From Gilvimarinus xylanilyticus (lineage in GTDB: Bacteria > Pseudomonadota > Gammaproteobacteria > Pseudomonadales > Cellvibrionaceae): 64,000 nt of DNA. The translations under genes were made by a program, and so were the position numbers. The DNA is taken from assembly GCF_024195295.1 (NCBI RefSeq), contig NZ_JAMFTH010000004.1, positions 278,541-342,540 on the forward strand, written 5' to 3'. The notes below the pieces were generated by a model. The model did no database searches. It had not been told where the DNA came from and saw nothing but the letters and a program-made list of their open reading frames with translations. Below are positions 1 through 8,446 of this stretch, piece by piece (within the stretch, counting starts at the first letter, position 1; every line of letters starts with the position of its first letter).

Positions 1-233
1 TGCAGAAAGGGCACTATATCCATGCCAATGTTCGGGCAATCCCGCACGTGGGCAACTAGGCCATGTCGAGCTAATAGGGTCTGTACATCTGTACGTTTTT
101 CCGCGGAGACCGTCACCCAAAGCTCAAATCGGTCGTCGGAAGCCAACCAACGTAGCTGTCCCAGTAAACGTTCGGCAATATCCAGGTAAAAAATGTGCAA
201 CACAATGGCCAGGCGGCCGCCTGAGTCATGCAT
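1..233 (-). CDS. Partial rhamnan-synthesis F (RgpF)-type protein, N-terminus only
   Basis: An open frame runs from an ATG at 233 to the window edge, giving 77 codons with no stop. The product contains IVLHIFYLDIAERLLGQL, then LWVTVSAEKR, and ends in CPNIGMDIVPFL. This layout (a 'H.[FY]Y.D' opening and an 'N.G.DI.PFL' motif) is that of the RgpF family, found in rhamnose-polysaccharide loci and linked to glycan side-chain assembly. The start overlaps the upstream gene's stop by 8 nt (ATGCATGA), so the two are probably translationally coupled. A shorter ATG at 229 is in a different frame that soon stops. The family call rests on about 77 residues and is moderate; most of the gene lies outside the window. 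Confidence 0.6.
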   Translation of the reverse strand, partial: MHDSGGRLAIVLHIFYLDIAERLLGQLRWLASDDRFELWVTVSAEKRTDVQTLLARHGLVAHVRDCPNIGMDIVPFL

Positions 234-1662
234 AGCGATTCCAGATTTGAGTCACCCGTAGGGCTAAGTCTTCTCGCATGGCCTGGTGTTCCGTACCCGC
301 CAAAGCCCGACTGACCGCTTGCCAGGCGGACAGTTCGTTTACCTGATGACGGGCCCACACCTTGAACGCCGCCCGGCCCTCTTCCTGCCCACTTTTAAGT
401 AGATAGGCAATCCGGTGCCGCTCCAGAATGTCCGATAAAGCCGAAGCAGAACCCAATAATGTAATAGCCTCATCGGTACGTCCAAGTAAATCCAGTATTG
501 TGGCCCGGTAATGTATTAAAATAGGCACCTCACCCAGCCGTTCAATCGTTTTGGCGAGTGATGCTTCAGCTACCTCGGCCTGGCCTGCCACCAGTAAAAT
601 ACAGGCTAAGCGAACATAGCCAGGACTATCATCGGGTCGCATGGCTATCGCTTCTCGGGTAAAGTGCTCTGCTTCAGTCAACTGAAGTAGCCGATAGGCT
701 TTTTGCGCACGAGTGGACAGCGTTTTATGTGAGCGTTCATCCGTTTCCTCAGCATTCAGCGAAGCACTTCGCGGCTTCGCCGCTGGCGCTGAAGGCACTC
801 CCTCAAATGGCGAGGCAGACAATAAACTGTGGGCTAACCAGCGGTCCTGCAATTTATAGTTGTCCGGCACCCAGCGGGGCGATTCCTGCTCCGCTCGGTG
901 ATCCGCAAAGGCTAACAAACGTTCCCACAGGACACTCATCCGGTCCTGGTCAGCCTGGCTCAAGTGCGTGCGAACGGATTCTGCCACCTCATCGTGTACC
1001 AACGAGGGGTTAATGGGGCTAGGCATGTCCGTAGCCAATGGAATACCAAATTGCTCATTAACCAGCCCAGGTAAGGCCAAGCCTTGCATCAGCGACTGTT
1101 GTGTGACCACTAGGCGCTGCGCCGAAGGGCACGCTTCCAAAAAATCCAACACTTTTTGGTTATAGGCCATCCAGATCCGGGCCGCATGACCGGGCTCCTG
1201 CCAAAAACGACCATCAAGAGTAGTATTGCCGACGCCCAAAGCCATATCCCGCGTGGAGCGCTTCAGCAGTGATTGAATGCTCGCGCTCCAGTGGCGCAAC
1301 ACCACTAGGTACCGCCCTCGTTCACCCATCACCTGTTGCCACTGAGGCAACAATAAGCACTGGCGCGGGTCTTTCATCCCCCAGAACTCGCCATGTAATT
1401 GATCCCGTAGCACCTTGTAGCGCTTTATTACGTCCAACCCAATGTTCGCGGCTATATCCACCTCGCCGGAAAACTGCCAGTCAGTTCCCAGCGTCTTTAG
1501 TAGGTCATCGTGCAAGGCGACTAAGGGCATATCCTCGTAATGCCCCTCTGGATTCGACGGCGAAGGGGGCATCAGATACCCCCCCATGCACAAGCCAGAT
1601 TTGTGTAGCCATTGGGCTACGACTGAGGTTAAGCTACGGTGAAATCCGATAACCGCTAACAT
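226..1662 (-). CDS. Sulfotransferase-like protein with C-terminal TPR region
   Basis: This is a 478-residue protein. The N-terminus MLAVIGFHRSLTSVVAQWL resembles the PAPS-binding loop of bacterial sulfotransferases (usually G.[HP]RSGTS), here with L in place of the usual G. A typical 'G..MGG.LM....NPEGHYED' stretch follows. Around residues 105-125 'KDPRQCLLLPQW' and 'YLVVLRHW' fit the second nucleotide-binding region. The last ~170 residues are helical, TPR-like repeats. I chose the ATG at 1662 rather than the in-frame start at 1716 because AAGGA precedes it and the longer form overlaps the upstream gene. It lies 17 bp after the methyltransferase-like gene and overlaps the RgpF-type gene by 8 nt, so it is mid-operon. 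Expected role: sulfation of a polysaccharide with PAPS from the distant cysC gene. The acceptor is unknown. Confidence 0.7.
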   Translation of the reverse strand: MLAVIGFHRSLTSVVAQWLHKSGLCMGGYLMPPSPSNPEGHYEDMPLVALHDDLLKTLGTDWQFSGEVDIAANIGLDVIKRYKVLRDQLHGEFWGMKDPRQCLLLPQWQQVMGERGRYLVVLRHWSASIQSLLKRSTRDMALGVGNTTLDGRFWQEPGHAARIWMAYNQKVLDFLEACPSAQRLVVTQQSLMQGLALPGLVNEQFGIPLATDMPSPINPSLVHDEVAESVRTHLSQADQDRMSVLWERLLAFADHRAEQESPRWVPDNYKLQDRWLAHSLLSASPFEGVPSAPAAKPRSASLNAEETDERSHKTLSTRAQKAYRLLQLTEAEHFTREAIAMRPDDSPGYVRLACILLVAGQAEVAEASLAKTIERLGEVPILIHYRATILDLLGRTDEAITLLGSASALSDILERHRIAYLLKSGQEEGRAAFKVWARHQVNELSAWQAVSRALAGTEHQAMREDLALRVTQIWNRYA

Positions 1663-1678
1663 TTTAATCCTTAGTAAT

Positions 1679-3610
1679 TTACAACCGCTGCGGCCACGCC
1701 AACAATCGGACTTCAAGCACGCCGCCAGCGGACAACGCAGGCTCCGGCATATCTAATACAAACTGAGGGTCATTGCCTCGACTGAGTACACATGTGCGAC
1801 CGGCGACATGATCCACCACCAGTGTCGCTCCTTTTTCGCCCGACAGCGCCGCACGCTTATGATCCCAGCGCCAAAGAATGTCACCGTTAGCTTGCAAAAC
1901 CGCCATGTTTTCAATTTCAAAGCAACCTGGGCGATTCGCTACATCGAAGCGCAATTTGGTGATCGCCTGTTCCGGGGCACCGATAGGTAAGCGCAGTACC
2001 TGGGGGCTGCCATGCAATGCCAGCGGAGCGGTACTAGCTTTAGTCTCCGAGAAACCTTCCGACTCCGTCGCCCAGTATAGTTTGGCCTCGTCCGTAAGCG
2101 AACGAGGCTTCTCCCGCACAATAAAGTGTTCGGGAGAAGGGAAAGCGGTACGGGTCACATGCCGCCAATGAGCCGCCAGCGCTTTGTGGTCCGCCTCACC
2201 CAGTACATACCCAAGCCGACTAACAAGCGTGGCTGCCAGCGCCACCGGGTCTAACCAGCTCGTGTCCGCAGGCTCCGCTACCGAACGCAGCGCTGCAAAG
2301 GCTCTCAGTAATCCGACGTAGAGCACCGTCGCCAAAGGTGCTGTTGCTTCAGAGCCAGTTGTTTGCCGAAGGCATTCGAAAGTGCTGTCCGGGCGCCGAA
2401 TCCAGCGGGCCGGTGTTGCCAAAAATAGCCTGTCCGGAACCCACAGATCATAATCCCCATCGTAAGCCGCTGCATATGCACCCTTGCACTTTAATTCACT
2501 ACCAGCTCCCAATGAGGCCAATAGACACCGAAGCCACACGGCACTCCACTGCATTACCTGTTCAAAGGTCCAGCCAGGAGTCTGCAGCAGGTCATCCAAC
2601 CGGTCTAGGTGAACCGTGCCGTTAATATATGGCGCTACTGAATCAGGCTCGATATTGTTCTGGCTATAGGATTCAACTCGGATATGATGGTTTTCGAAAT
2701 CATTCCCTGGCTCTACCACAAACCGAGTTTCGTCAACTCCATAGCCGGAATCGGCCTGTGAAAAGGAGCTTGCCAGCCAGCGCCCAAGCGAAAACAGAGA
2801 ATCCGCCGACTTCCGGCCCAAAAACAAATAACCATCGCTCCAGTCCACCAGAGCGCCGCCCCGCACTATTTCGCCCAGCACGCGACTTTCAGAAAACCGC
2901 GCCAAGCGATCAGGGTCGTTACCTACCAGAGCGCGGCGCACCAACGTTTCGAGGTTCCAGTATTCACCCTGTAGACCACACCCTCGCGGCGACACAAGTA
3001 GTCGTGGCTGTTTCACAGAACCCATCAATGCACAAGGTTCTATAGTTTGAAATCCAGAATTGGCTAACGCCTGGCTTATCGCCGCTGTTGACCAAAGCTT
3101 GGGCGAACCATTGGGAAAAGCTCCTTCGACTAAGGCGACTCCTTCGCGTCCATAGGCATCGCACTGACCATTAAAATGCCGCAAGGCCAGAGCATTGTGT
3201 CCTGCAACAACCACACAGCCATCGGGCGCCAAAATCGAGTAGGCCCGGCGCAATAGGTGCTCAAGAGGATTTGCCTCGCCTATATTGCCGGCAATCGTCT
3301 CGTGATAGCCCGCGATGACCACTAAATCATACCGCCCAGACAACGGCAAAATATCGGGCGTATCAATCTCAATAATCCGTAAATCGCCCCTCCAGCCAAA
3401 CGGTTGCAGCAACGTCTCCGCAATCGGTGACAATGAGTGATATGCAACACAAGCTGAACGCTCTGTGTCCGATAGCCTCGCGAGAGAATGCCGAACATTG
3501 GCTGCTAATATATGAGCCGCTTTTCTACGAGAAAGAGTGCCTTCCGCCAACGCTCTCCGAATTTGTTCCGCAGATAGGTCACCGGATGTTATACCGCTTA
3601 GGTCAACCAT
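1679..3610 (-). CDS. Large SAM-methyltransferase-like protein of the polysaccharide locus
   Basis: This 643-residue protein has a helical N-terminus. A Rossmann-like segment follows at about residues 75-205: 'DLRIIEIDTPDILPL', 'YDLVVIAGYHETI', then 'AYSILAPDGCVVVAGHNAL', the motif I to post-motif III pattern of class I methyltransferases. No clear GxGxG loop is visible, so the domain may be degenerate. The long middle part is unassigned. The last ~100 residues look beta-rich. The ATG at 3610 has GGAG about 10 nt upstream. A 13-codon reading frame (3655 to 3614) with a stronger GAGGAG site ends just before it and could be a coupling leader. The gene heads a three-gene minus-strand operon with the sulfotransferase-TPR and RgpF-type genes. 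A role in sugar modification is inferred from context. Confidence 0.5.
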   Translation of the reverse strand: MVDLSGITSGDLSAEQIRRALAEGTLSRRKAAHILAANVRHSLARLSDTERSACVAYHSLSPIAETLLQPFGWRGDLRIIEIDTPDILPLSGRYDLVVIAGYHETIAGNIGEANPLEHLLRRAYSILAPDGCVVVAGHNALALRHFNGQCDAYGREGVALVEGAFPNGSPKLWSTAAISQALANSGFQTIEPCALMGSVKQPRLLVSPRGCGLQGEYWNLETLVRRALVGNDPDRLARFSESRVLGEIVRGGALVDWSDGYLFLGRKSADSLFSLGRWLASSFSQADSGYGVDETRFVVEPGNDFENHHIRVESYSQNNIEPDSVAPYINGTVHLDRLDDLLQTPGWTFEQVMQWSAVWLRCLLASLGAGSELKCKGAYAAAYDGDYDLWVPDRLFLATPARWIRRPDSTFECLRQTTGSEATAPLATVLYVGLLRAFAALRSVAEPADTSWLDPVALAATLVSRLGYVLGEADHKALAAHWRHVTRTAFPSPEHFIVREKPRSLTDEAKLYWATESEGFSETKASTAPLALHGSPQVLRLPIGAPEQAITKLRFDVANRPGCFEIENMAVLQANGDILWRWDHKRAALSGEKGATLVVDHVAGRTCVLSRGNDPQFVLDMPEPALSAGGVLEVRLLAWPQRL

Positions 3611-3655
3611 GACTCAGAGCTCCAATCCAGCATTTTTCCAGCTGCTTAACGTCAT

Positions 3656-4779
3656 AATAAAAAACTCCTCTCAGCAGTGTCGCTCAGGCGCGCAGACGCA
3701 GGATAGGAAAGGGAGATATTGCAACTTTCTGAGCTGATCCGCAGGAATGTAGGAGGCGCCCAGAAAGTAGATCACATTATGCAAAACCACCCGGAGAGCC
3801 GCCATAGCTATTCGAACTTTATTATCACAATTTTTCCGTAGGTAAATAACCACAATCGCCTAAGCAACTCTGATTAAAGGTCTCAATTTACATATGAATA
3901 ATCCGCTGCTGCAGCCAGTGTTCCTCGGCAGCTTCCCGCTTTGAAATGGACTGCAGCCATGAACAAAAAATGCTTCAACACCACGATTCCTCTCCATAGT
4001 TCAATGCAAATAGGTTCGCCCTAGAAGATTACGCCTGAATGGCAATCAGCCTAGCTTGGGAATTATACTCCCAAATTCGCATCTCAACCCTGCCCCAATA
4101 GAGATCAATGGGTTTTGATCCTCCTCTGATCTGTACGCTCAGGGAGAAGTAAAGTTCTTGTGGTAGTGTGAATAACCGACATCATAATCTGGAAGAGTAG
4201 ACCCCGGCCAAAGAAATGAATTTCTTAAATCGACCCATTTCAACGGAAGAACGTGAGCGCAAGAGCTGACCAAAAGCTGTGCCCCCCCCTAAAACTATAA
4301 ACACTAACGCCACTTACTCACTCACAATCCCAGCAAACTGGTCGAAAATAAAGGGGTGGGAAATCTAAATCGCAGCACCATAGGCCAGCATGGCTGCGGG
4401 CTTCCAATACACCTCTAACTAACTATACTCTCTTCACTTCGAAAACACTGCCTACAAGTTAACAAATACGCCATACTTCGAGTGTAACTCTTGCCCTCGC
4501 CCGACCTAGCGCTCGAACGAAAAGCGCCACGCGATTCTAGCCTAATCAGTAGGCCCCAAACGCTACTTAACTACTATACAAACAGCTGAACGAGACTCAT
4601 TGACCTAAGATGAAAAGTCAGAGCTACCTGTCAAGACCTCCGAAACCTATATAACTCAAAGGTACCTGCTGAGGCACGTTGCACGCCACTCAAGTAGCTC
4701 GTAGCAGTTTAAGCCACCTGGCTCGACTTAGACCGAAAACAGTAAAACTCATTTATCAATCACATCTGAACACATATTT
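3656..4779 (-). other. 1.1-kb region without a supportable gene
   Basis: No frame here has a convincing start, length and family resemblance. The region is AT-richer than the flanks and has frequent stops in all frames. A C8 run lies at 4282-4289 and a small dyad (TTGGGA/TCCCAA) at 4056-4074. On the minus strand short open stretches separated by stops occur around 4030-4250, which could be debris of a decayed gene, but I cannot name it. It separates the epimerase gene from the methyltransferase-like operon and must hold that operon's promoter; no clear -35/-10 pair was seen. Confidence 0.4.
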
Positions 4780-5787
4780 TTATAGTTTGATTTTATAATA
4801 ATCGACATACCAATCCGCGAACTTTTGCAAACCTTCCGACAGCCTAGTATCCGGAGCAAACCCAACAGCATCGCGTAAATCTTCAATATCTGCAAATGTT
4901 GTTGGAACATCGCCCTTTTGCATCGGCAAAAATTCTTTAATTGCTTCCTTGCCAACCGCGCTCTCCAGCGCCGAAATAAATGTCATGAGTTCGACAGGCT
5001 CATTATTGCCTATATTGTATACTTTGTAAGGTGCAAAACTCTCTGAAGACGGTGCGTTTGACCACTTGGGATTTGTTCTAGGAGGCTTATCAAGCAACCT
5101 AATAACTCCCTCAACAATATCATCGATGTAGGTAAAATCGCGCTTCATCTGGCCGTTATTGAATACTTTTATCGGGCGCCCTTCAATAATTGCTTTCAGG
5201 AAAAGAAAGGGAGCCATGTCCGGTCTTCCCCAAGGGCCATAAACCGTAAAAAACCTGAGTCCTGTTGTGGGTAAACCATACAGGTGGCTGTAGCTATGGG
5301 CCATCAACTCATTAGATTTTTTGGTTGCGGCATAAAGGGACACAGGGTGATCCACACGGTCCTCAGTGCTGAAGGGCATTTTACCGTTCATGCCATAAAC
5401 AGAACTGGATGATGCGTAAATCAAATGTGAAACTTGGAAATGCCTACAGGACTCCAAAACATTCAACATTCCCACTAAGTTACTTTGTGCGTATACAGAG
5501 GGGTTGTCAATTGAGTAGCGCACCCCCGCCTGCGCACCAAGGTGAACTACGCGATCAATATCATACTGTTCAAAAAGTGAGGTCAAAGTAGAAGCGTCAG
5601 AGAAGTCCCCTCGCACATGCTTATAGCCCGAAAATTCAGCCAGCCTGTTGAGGCGGTCTTCTTTAAGCTGTGTATCGTAATAATCATTGTGGTTGTCTAG
5701 CCCAACCACATCATGTCCGGATTTTAAAAGTGACAGCGCCAAACTATATCCAATGAAACCGGCCGATCCTGTAACTAGTATACCCAT
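4780..5787 (-). CDS. UDP-glucuronate 4-epimerase (extended SDR family)
   Basis: This 335-residue protein starts with the NAD-binding motif GSAGFIG (residues 7-13), followed by 'GLDNHNDYYD'. The catalytic Tyr/Lys motif is YAATKKSNE, and 'FFTVYGPWGRPDMAPFLF' is the signature of UDP-glucuronate 4-epimerases rather than UDP-glucose epimerases. It should convert UDP-GlcA, made by ugd in this window, into UDP-GalA in the cytoplasm for polysaccharide assembly. Length is normal for the family. The gene stands alone: an IS element lies about 300 bp upstream and a gene-free kilobase downstream. Its lower GC matches the glycosyltransferase genes at 8.4-13 kb and suggests joint acquisition. Confidence 0.85.
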   Translation of the reverse strand: MGILVTGSAGFIGYSLALSLLKSGHDVVGLDNHNDYYDTQLKEDRLNRLAEFSGYKHVRGDFSDASTLTSLFEQYDIDRVVHLGAQAGVRYSIDNPSVYAQSNLVGMLNVLESCRHFQVSHLIYASSSSVYGMNGKMPFSTEDRVDHPVSLYAATKKSNELMAHSYSHLYGLPTTGLRFFTVYGPWGRPDMAPFLFLKAIIEGRPIKVFNNGQMKRDFTYIDDIVEGVIRLLDKPPRTNPKWSNAPSSESFAPYKVYNIGNNEPVELMTFISALESAVGKEAIKEFLPMQKGDVPTTFADIEDLRDAVGFAPDTRLSEGLQKFADWYVDYYKIKL

Positions 5788-6129
5788 TTTCTAAAAACCT
5801 CAATAAATAGCGTCGAATAACAATGTGATCAACCTAGCAAAGTAAATGTTTTTGATGTTTCGCTAACTCTATATGGGAGGTTACTCCCATTCAAATGATA
5901 AGGCATAAAAGGTTGTTTGAGATTTTTATGAGATATGGCATGTATTATAACAACCAAATCGCACTTGAAGTAACTCCATTTCTGGACGCCTTTTGCAATC
6001 TTGAGTGTAGAAAAATTCACTTTTTAGTGGTTGTCGATCTCCGCCCCATCACTCAATATTTCTATTTTATCCACGTAAGAATCCATAAAGGTAATCCCCC
6101 CATTTTCAACCGAAGCTAAAAGTAGAAGG

Positions 6130-6957
6130 CTATGCGGCTAACGCCAGTTTTTGTATTGGCGTTATGCCACCCAAGGCCATGTTCGGCCTTTCGTTGTTAT
6201 AAGTCCACAACCAGTTGGTAGCGTGTTGCTGAACCTCTTCGATGCAACTGAAGAGGTATTGCCCCAGCCAGTCATAGCGAACTGTGCGGTTGTAGCGTTC
6301 GATATAAGCATTCTGCTGTGGGTTGCCGGGCTGGATAAACTCCAACTTAACACCACGGTTTTCCGCCCAAGTCGCCAATAGATCGCTAATGTACTCGGGA
6401 CCGTTGTCACAACGTAGCTGCTTGGGCTTGCCGCGCCATTCAATGATCTGATCCAAGGCGCGTATTACCCGCGCTGCTGGTAAGGAAAAGTCCACTTCGA
6501 TCGCCAAGCCTTCACGATTAAAGTCATCAATCACATTGAATAGCCGGTAACTTCGACCATCTTCAAGCTGGTCGTGCATAAAGTCCATTGACCAGCAGTC
6601 GTTCACAGCCTCGGGCACCGATAACGCTTCCGGTTTCTCTCTCACAAGCCGCTTCTTCGGCTTGATGCGCAGATTAAGTTCCAACGCCTTGTATATCCGG
6701 TAAACACGCTTGTGGTTCCAGCCATAGCCTTTGACGTTCCTCAGGTAAAGATAACAGAGCCCAAAACCCCAGTTGCGTTGATTATGGGTTAACCGGATCA
6801 ACCAATCGGCAATCTCGGCGTTTTCGCTGCTGAGTTTGGGCTGATAGCGGTAGCAGGTCTCACTGATACCAACGGCCGCACAAGCCACACGTATACTGGC
6901 ATCTTTGTGCTTAACCGCATCCTGCGCCACCTCCTTGAGTCGAGATGGCTTTACCAC
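6130..6957 (-). CDS. IS3-family transposase OrfB (DDE integrase)
   Basis: This is a 275-residue rve-type transposase. The DDE triad is visible: D in '[11 protein letters not shown]', D in '[11 protein letters not shown]', and E in '[12 protein letters not shown]', with the last two about 35 residues apart as in the family. The annotated frame opens with GTG at 6957, 6 nt inside the orfA end. Expression is more likely by -1 frameshifting from orfA at A AAA AAG (T7 at 6958-6964 on the plus strand), which reads into KKVVKPSRL. The protein ends normally (PIQKLALAA) and looks intact, so the element could be active. Confidence 0.88.
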   Translation of the reverse strand: MVKPSRLKEVAQDAVKHKDASIRVACAAVGISETCYRYQPKLSSENAEIADWLIRLTHNQRNWGFGLCYLYLRNVKGYGWNHKRVYRIYKALELNLRIKPKKRLVREKPEALSVPEAVNDCWSMDFMHDQLEDGRSYRLFNVIDDFNREGLAIEVDFSLPAARVIRALDQIIEWRGKPKQLRCDNGPEYISDLLATWAENRGVKLEFIQPGNPQQNAYIERYNRTVRYDWLGQYLFSCIEEVQQHATNWLWTYNNERPNMALGGITPIQKLALAA

Positions 6958-7235
6958 TTTTTTTGAAGCGCTTCCTGAACAATCTCGGCCTTCAAGCGCT
7001 CTTCGGCGTACATCTTCTTTAAACGCCGGTTCTCCTCCTCAAGCTCCTTGAGCCTCGCCATCATAGAAGCGTCCATTCCACCGTACTTGCTGCGCCACTT
7101 GTAGAAGGTGGCAGAGCTCATGCCGTGCTCGCGACACAGCTCTGGGACCGGGGTTCCAGCCTCAGCTTGCTTAAGAATGGCCATGATCTGGCTATCTGAG
7201 TACTTCGATTTTTTCATGCAGAATCTCCTGCGCAA
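6951..7235 (-). CDS. IS3-family OrfA (helix-turn-helix, leucine-zipper protein)
   Basis: The frame gives 94 residues; the more likely start is the internal Met of [17 protein letters not shown] (ATG at 7217). The HTH_Tnp_1 domain '[23 protein letters not shown]' is followed by a heptad-repeat helix '[19 protein letters not shown]'. The protein binds the terminal repeats and, as the OrfAB fusion, forms the active transposase. The last codons before the TGG TAA end are CAA AAA AAG, which contain the A AAA AAG slippery heptamer for the -1 shift into orfB. Confidence 0.88.
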   Translation of the reverse strand: MRRRFCMKKSKYSDSQIMAILKQAEAGTPVPELCREHGMSSATFYKWRSKYGGMDASMMARLKELEEENRRLKKMYAEERLKAEIVQEALQKKW

Positions 7236-7288
7236 ATGATACGAGAAAACTCTACTTTTGGCTCCTGTTAATTTCCGGGGGGATTACC

Positions 7289-7873
7289 CTTCGGATCGCC
7301 TCAAAGCCTTACCGTAAGCGTTACGGCAAAAATGATCGGCGAGGAACGATTAAAAACCGCGTGAGTATTGAACAGCGCCCAAGCGTCGTCGATCGGGGAA
7401 ACCGTGTGGGTGACTGGGAAGGCGACACCATCATCGGCAAGAATCGCAAAGGCGCCTTATTGACGATGGTTGAGCGCAAGACGCTGTATACGGTCATTGT
7501 TCTTCTAACAGGCAAAAGAGCCGATCTTCTCGCCGAGGCGGCCATTGAGCATATGGCGCACCTCAAAGATCACGTCAAGACGATCACGTTTGACAATGGG
7601 CTTGAGTTTGCAGAACACGAGGCTATCTCAAAGGGGCTGGAGGCAAGCGTCTATTTTGCACATCCCTATGCGTCGTGGGAGCGTGCCATTAACGAGAACA
7701 CCAATGGGCTCATCCGCCAGTATTTCCCAAAGGGAACAGACTTTACAGAAGTGACGGACGAGCAGGTTCAGTTTGTGATGGATCGTCTGAACAACAGGCC
7801 AAGGGAGACGCGTGGCGGCTGTTCGCCGAACGAGCTATTTATGGGGCGGCGATATGACTTGCTCGCCGCGTAA
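7289..7873 (+). pseudogene. IS30-family transposase, N-terminally truncated
   Basis: About 194 residues are open from the IS border; an internal GTG at 7361 would give 170. The IS30 catalytic core is visible: 'VGDWEGDTIIGKNRKGALLT' with the first Asp, 'ITFDNGLEFAEH' with the second Asp, and 'YASWERAINENTNGLIRQYF' with the Glu. The C-terminus 'LNNRPRETRGGCSPNELF' is typical. The N-terminal DNA-binding domain, about 150 residues in intact relatives, is missing, so the product should be inactive. Confidence 0.85.
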
Positions 7874-7900
7874 CTAAATTGCAGTTATTACTTGAAACCA
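7289..7900 (+). mobile_element. IS30-family remnant, 5'-truncated by the IS3 insertion
   Basis: Only the right part of an IS30-type element remains. The transposase frame is open straight from the IS3 border (from 7289 it reads LRIASKPYRKRYGKNDRRG), so the original start codon and N-terminal HTH are gone. After the stop at 7873 a short AT-rich tail (TTGCAGTTATTACTTG) resembles IS30-type terminal repeats, and I place the right end near 7900. The missing 5' half was not found on the far side of the IS3 element. Confidence 0.7.
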
Positions 7901-7909
7901 CGTATCTTT

Positions 7910-8158
7910 TTATTCCTCTATGCGCTGAATTTGACGTTCAAGTTCTCGTATCCGGCGCTGATCTGGCGTCAAGGGTGTGGCAGCAGGCTTGACGCCTTCA
8001 CGCTCCAGGCGCAGCTGTCTCAACCATTTGTCCATTGTAGATAGCCCGACTCCCATCGCTTCAGCAGCTTCTTTAACTGTCCGACCTTGATCGACTACCA
8101 GCTGGGCCGATTCCAGTATAAACTCGGGGCTAAAAGTTGGTCTTGTTCGTTTACTCAT
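7910..8158 (-). pseudogene. IS3-family OrfA remnant (second, different IS)
   Basis: This 82-residue product starts [13 protein letters not shown] and has the HTH '[20 protein letters not shown]' and the start of the zipper '[14 protein letters not shown]'. It then stops, where full-length relatives continue with about 15-20 more residues (usually '..EEKEILKKA..'). The stop TAA stands where a Glu codon would be expected, and the next codons diverge at the IS30 end. The orfB half is absent. I read it as a fragment of a third IS cut by the IS30 element. The IS end probably lies near 8205-8212 (GGCCACCTAATTAGAGGTGA on the minus strand). Confidence 0.75.
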
Positions 8159-8199
8159 TGGTCACCTATGTGTCTAAGAAGTGATCATATCACCTCTAA

Positions 8200-8431
8200 T
8201 TAGGTGGCCAAATTAACTATGCCACTACAATTAGCACCTTTAGCATCAAGAGCATCTTCAATCTCTCTCGCAAGACAAGATCCTATGCAAAAAACACCTG
8301 ATACGTCATTAAAGTCCTGCAATGTTACCTCAGGATTTATTTGAGCCGCCTTATTGTAGATTCGATTCCTTGCCGCTCCAGTCCCTATATACATTGCTTT
8401 TTCTTACTTTTAATGCATCTTCAATTTTCAT
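8200..8431 (-). pseudogene. GSCFA-type gene, 5' remnant with frameshift
   Basis: On the minus strand an ATG at 8431 opens MKIEDALKVRKSNVYRDWSG and stops after 'KESNLQ'. The next frame continues as 'NKAAQINPEVTLQDF', then 'VFCIGSCLAREIEDALDAKG', and ends at the IS border. Joined, the pieces match the N-terminal layout of GSCFA-type proteins (YR.W, then GSC[FL]AR.IE). A single-base deletion near 8350 explains the break. The rest of the gene was lost to the IS insertions. Just upstream is a G10 run; with 11 Gs the frame would begin at an ATG (8454) that overlaps the sulfotransferase stop. The gene is the next operon member after the sulfotransferase. Confidence 0.6.
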
Positions 8432-8433
8432 CT

Positions 8434-8443
8434 CCCCCCCCCC
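8434..8443 (-). repeat. G10 homopolymer tract at the start of the GSCFA gene
   Basis: Ten consecutive C on the plus strand (G on the coding strand) lie between the sulfotransferase stop (8447-8449) and the ATG at 8431. From ATG 8454 (ATGCATGACAC then the G run) ten Gs lead to an immediate TGA. Eleven Gs would put that ATG in frame with MKIEDAL. This is the arrangement of contingency (phase-variable) loci. Here the downstream gene is also frameshifted and truncated, so switching can no longer restore it. Confidence 0.65.
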
Positions 8444-8446
8444 GTG

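Larger units (their letters stand above)
6090..7288 (-). mobile_element. IS3-family (IS407-like) insertion sequence, apparently complete
   Basis: The element spans about 1,199 bp and carries orfA and orfB on the minus strand. Its ends are inverted copies of GGTAATCCCCCC (6090-6101 and 7277-7288). The similarity continues inwards: both ends reach AAAAGTAGA after about 28-30 nt. No matching 3-4 bp target duplication is visible (AAA on the left, CTT on the right). The IS30 transposase fragment on the right begins exactly at the IS edge while its missing N-terminal half is absent on the left. This suggests that a deletion or recombination took place after insertion. Confidence 0.85.

Noticed and set aside
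2338..3045. Plus-strand frames of 95-138 residues opposite the methyltransferase-like gene
   Set aside because: They are antisense shadows with unnatural composition; similar shadows oppose rmlA, clpB, ilvI and ileS.
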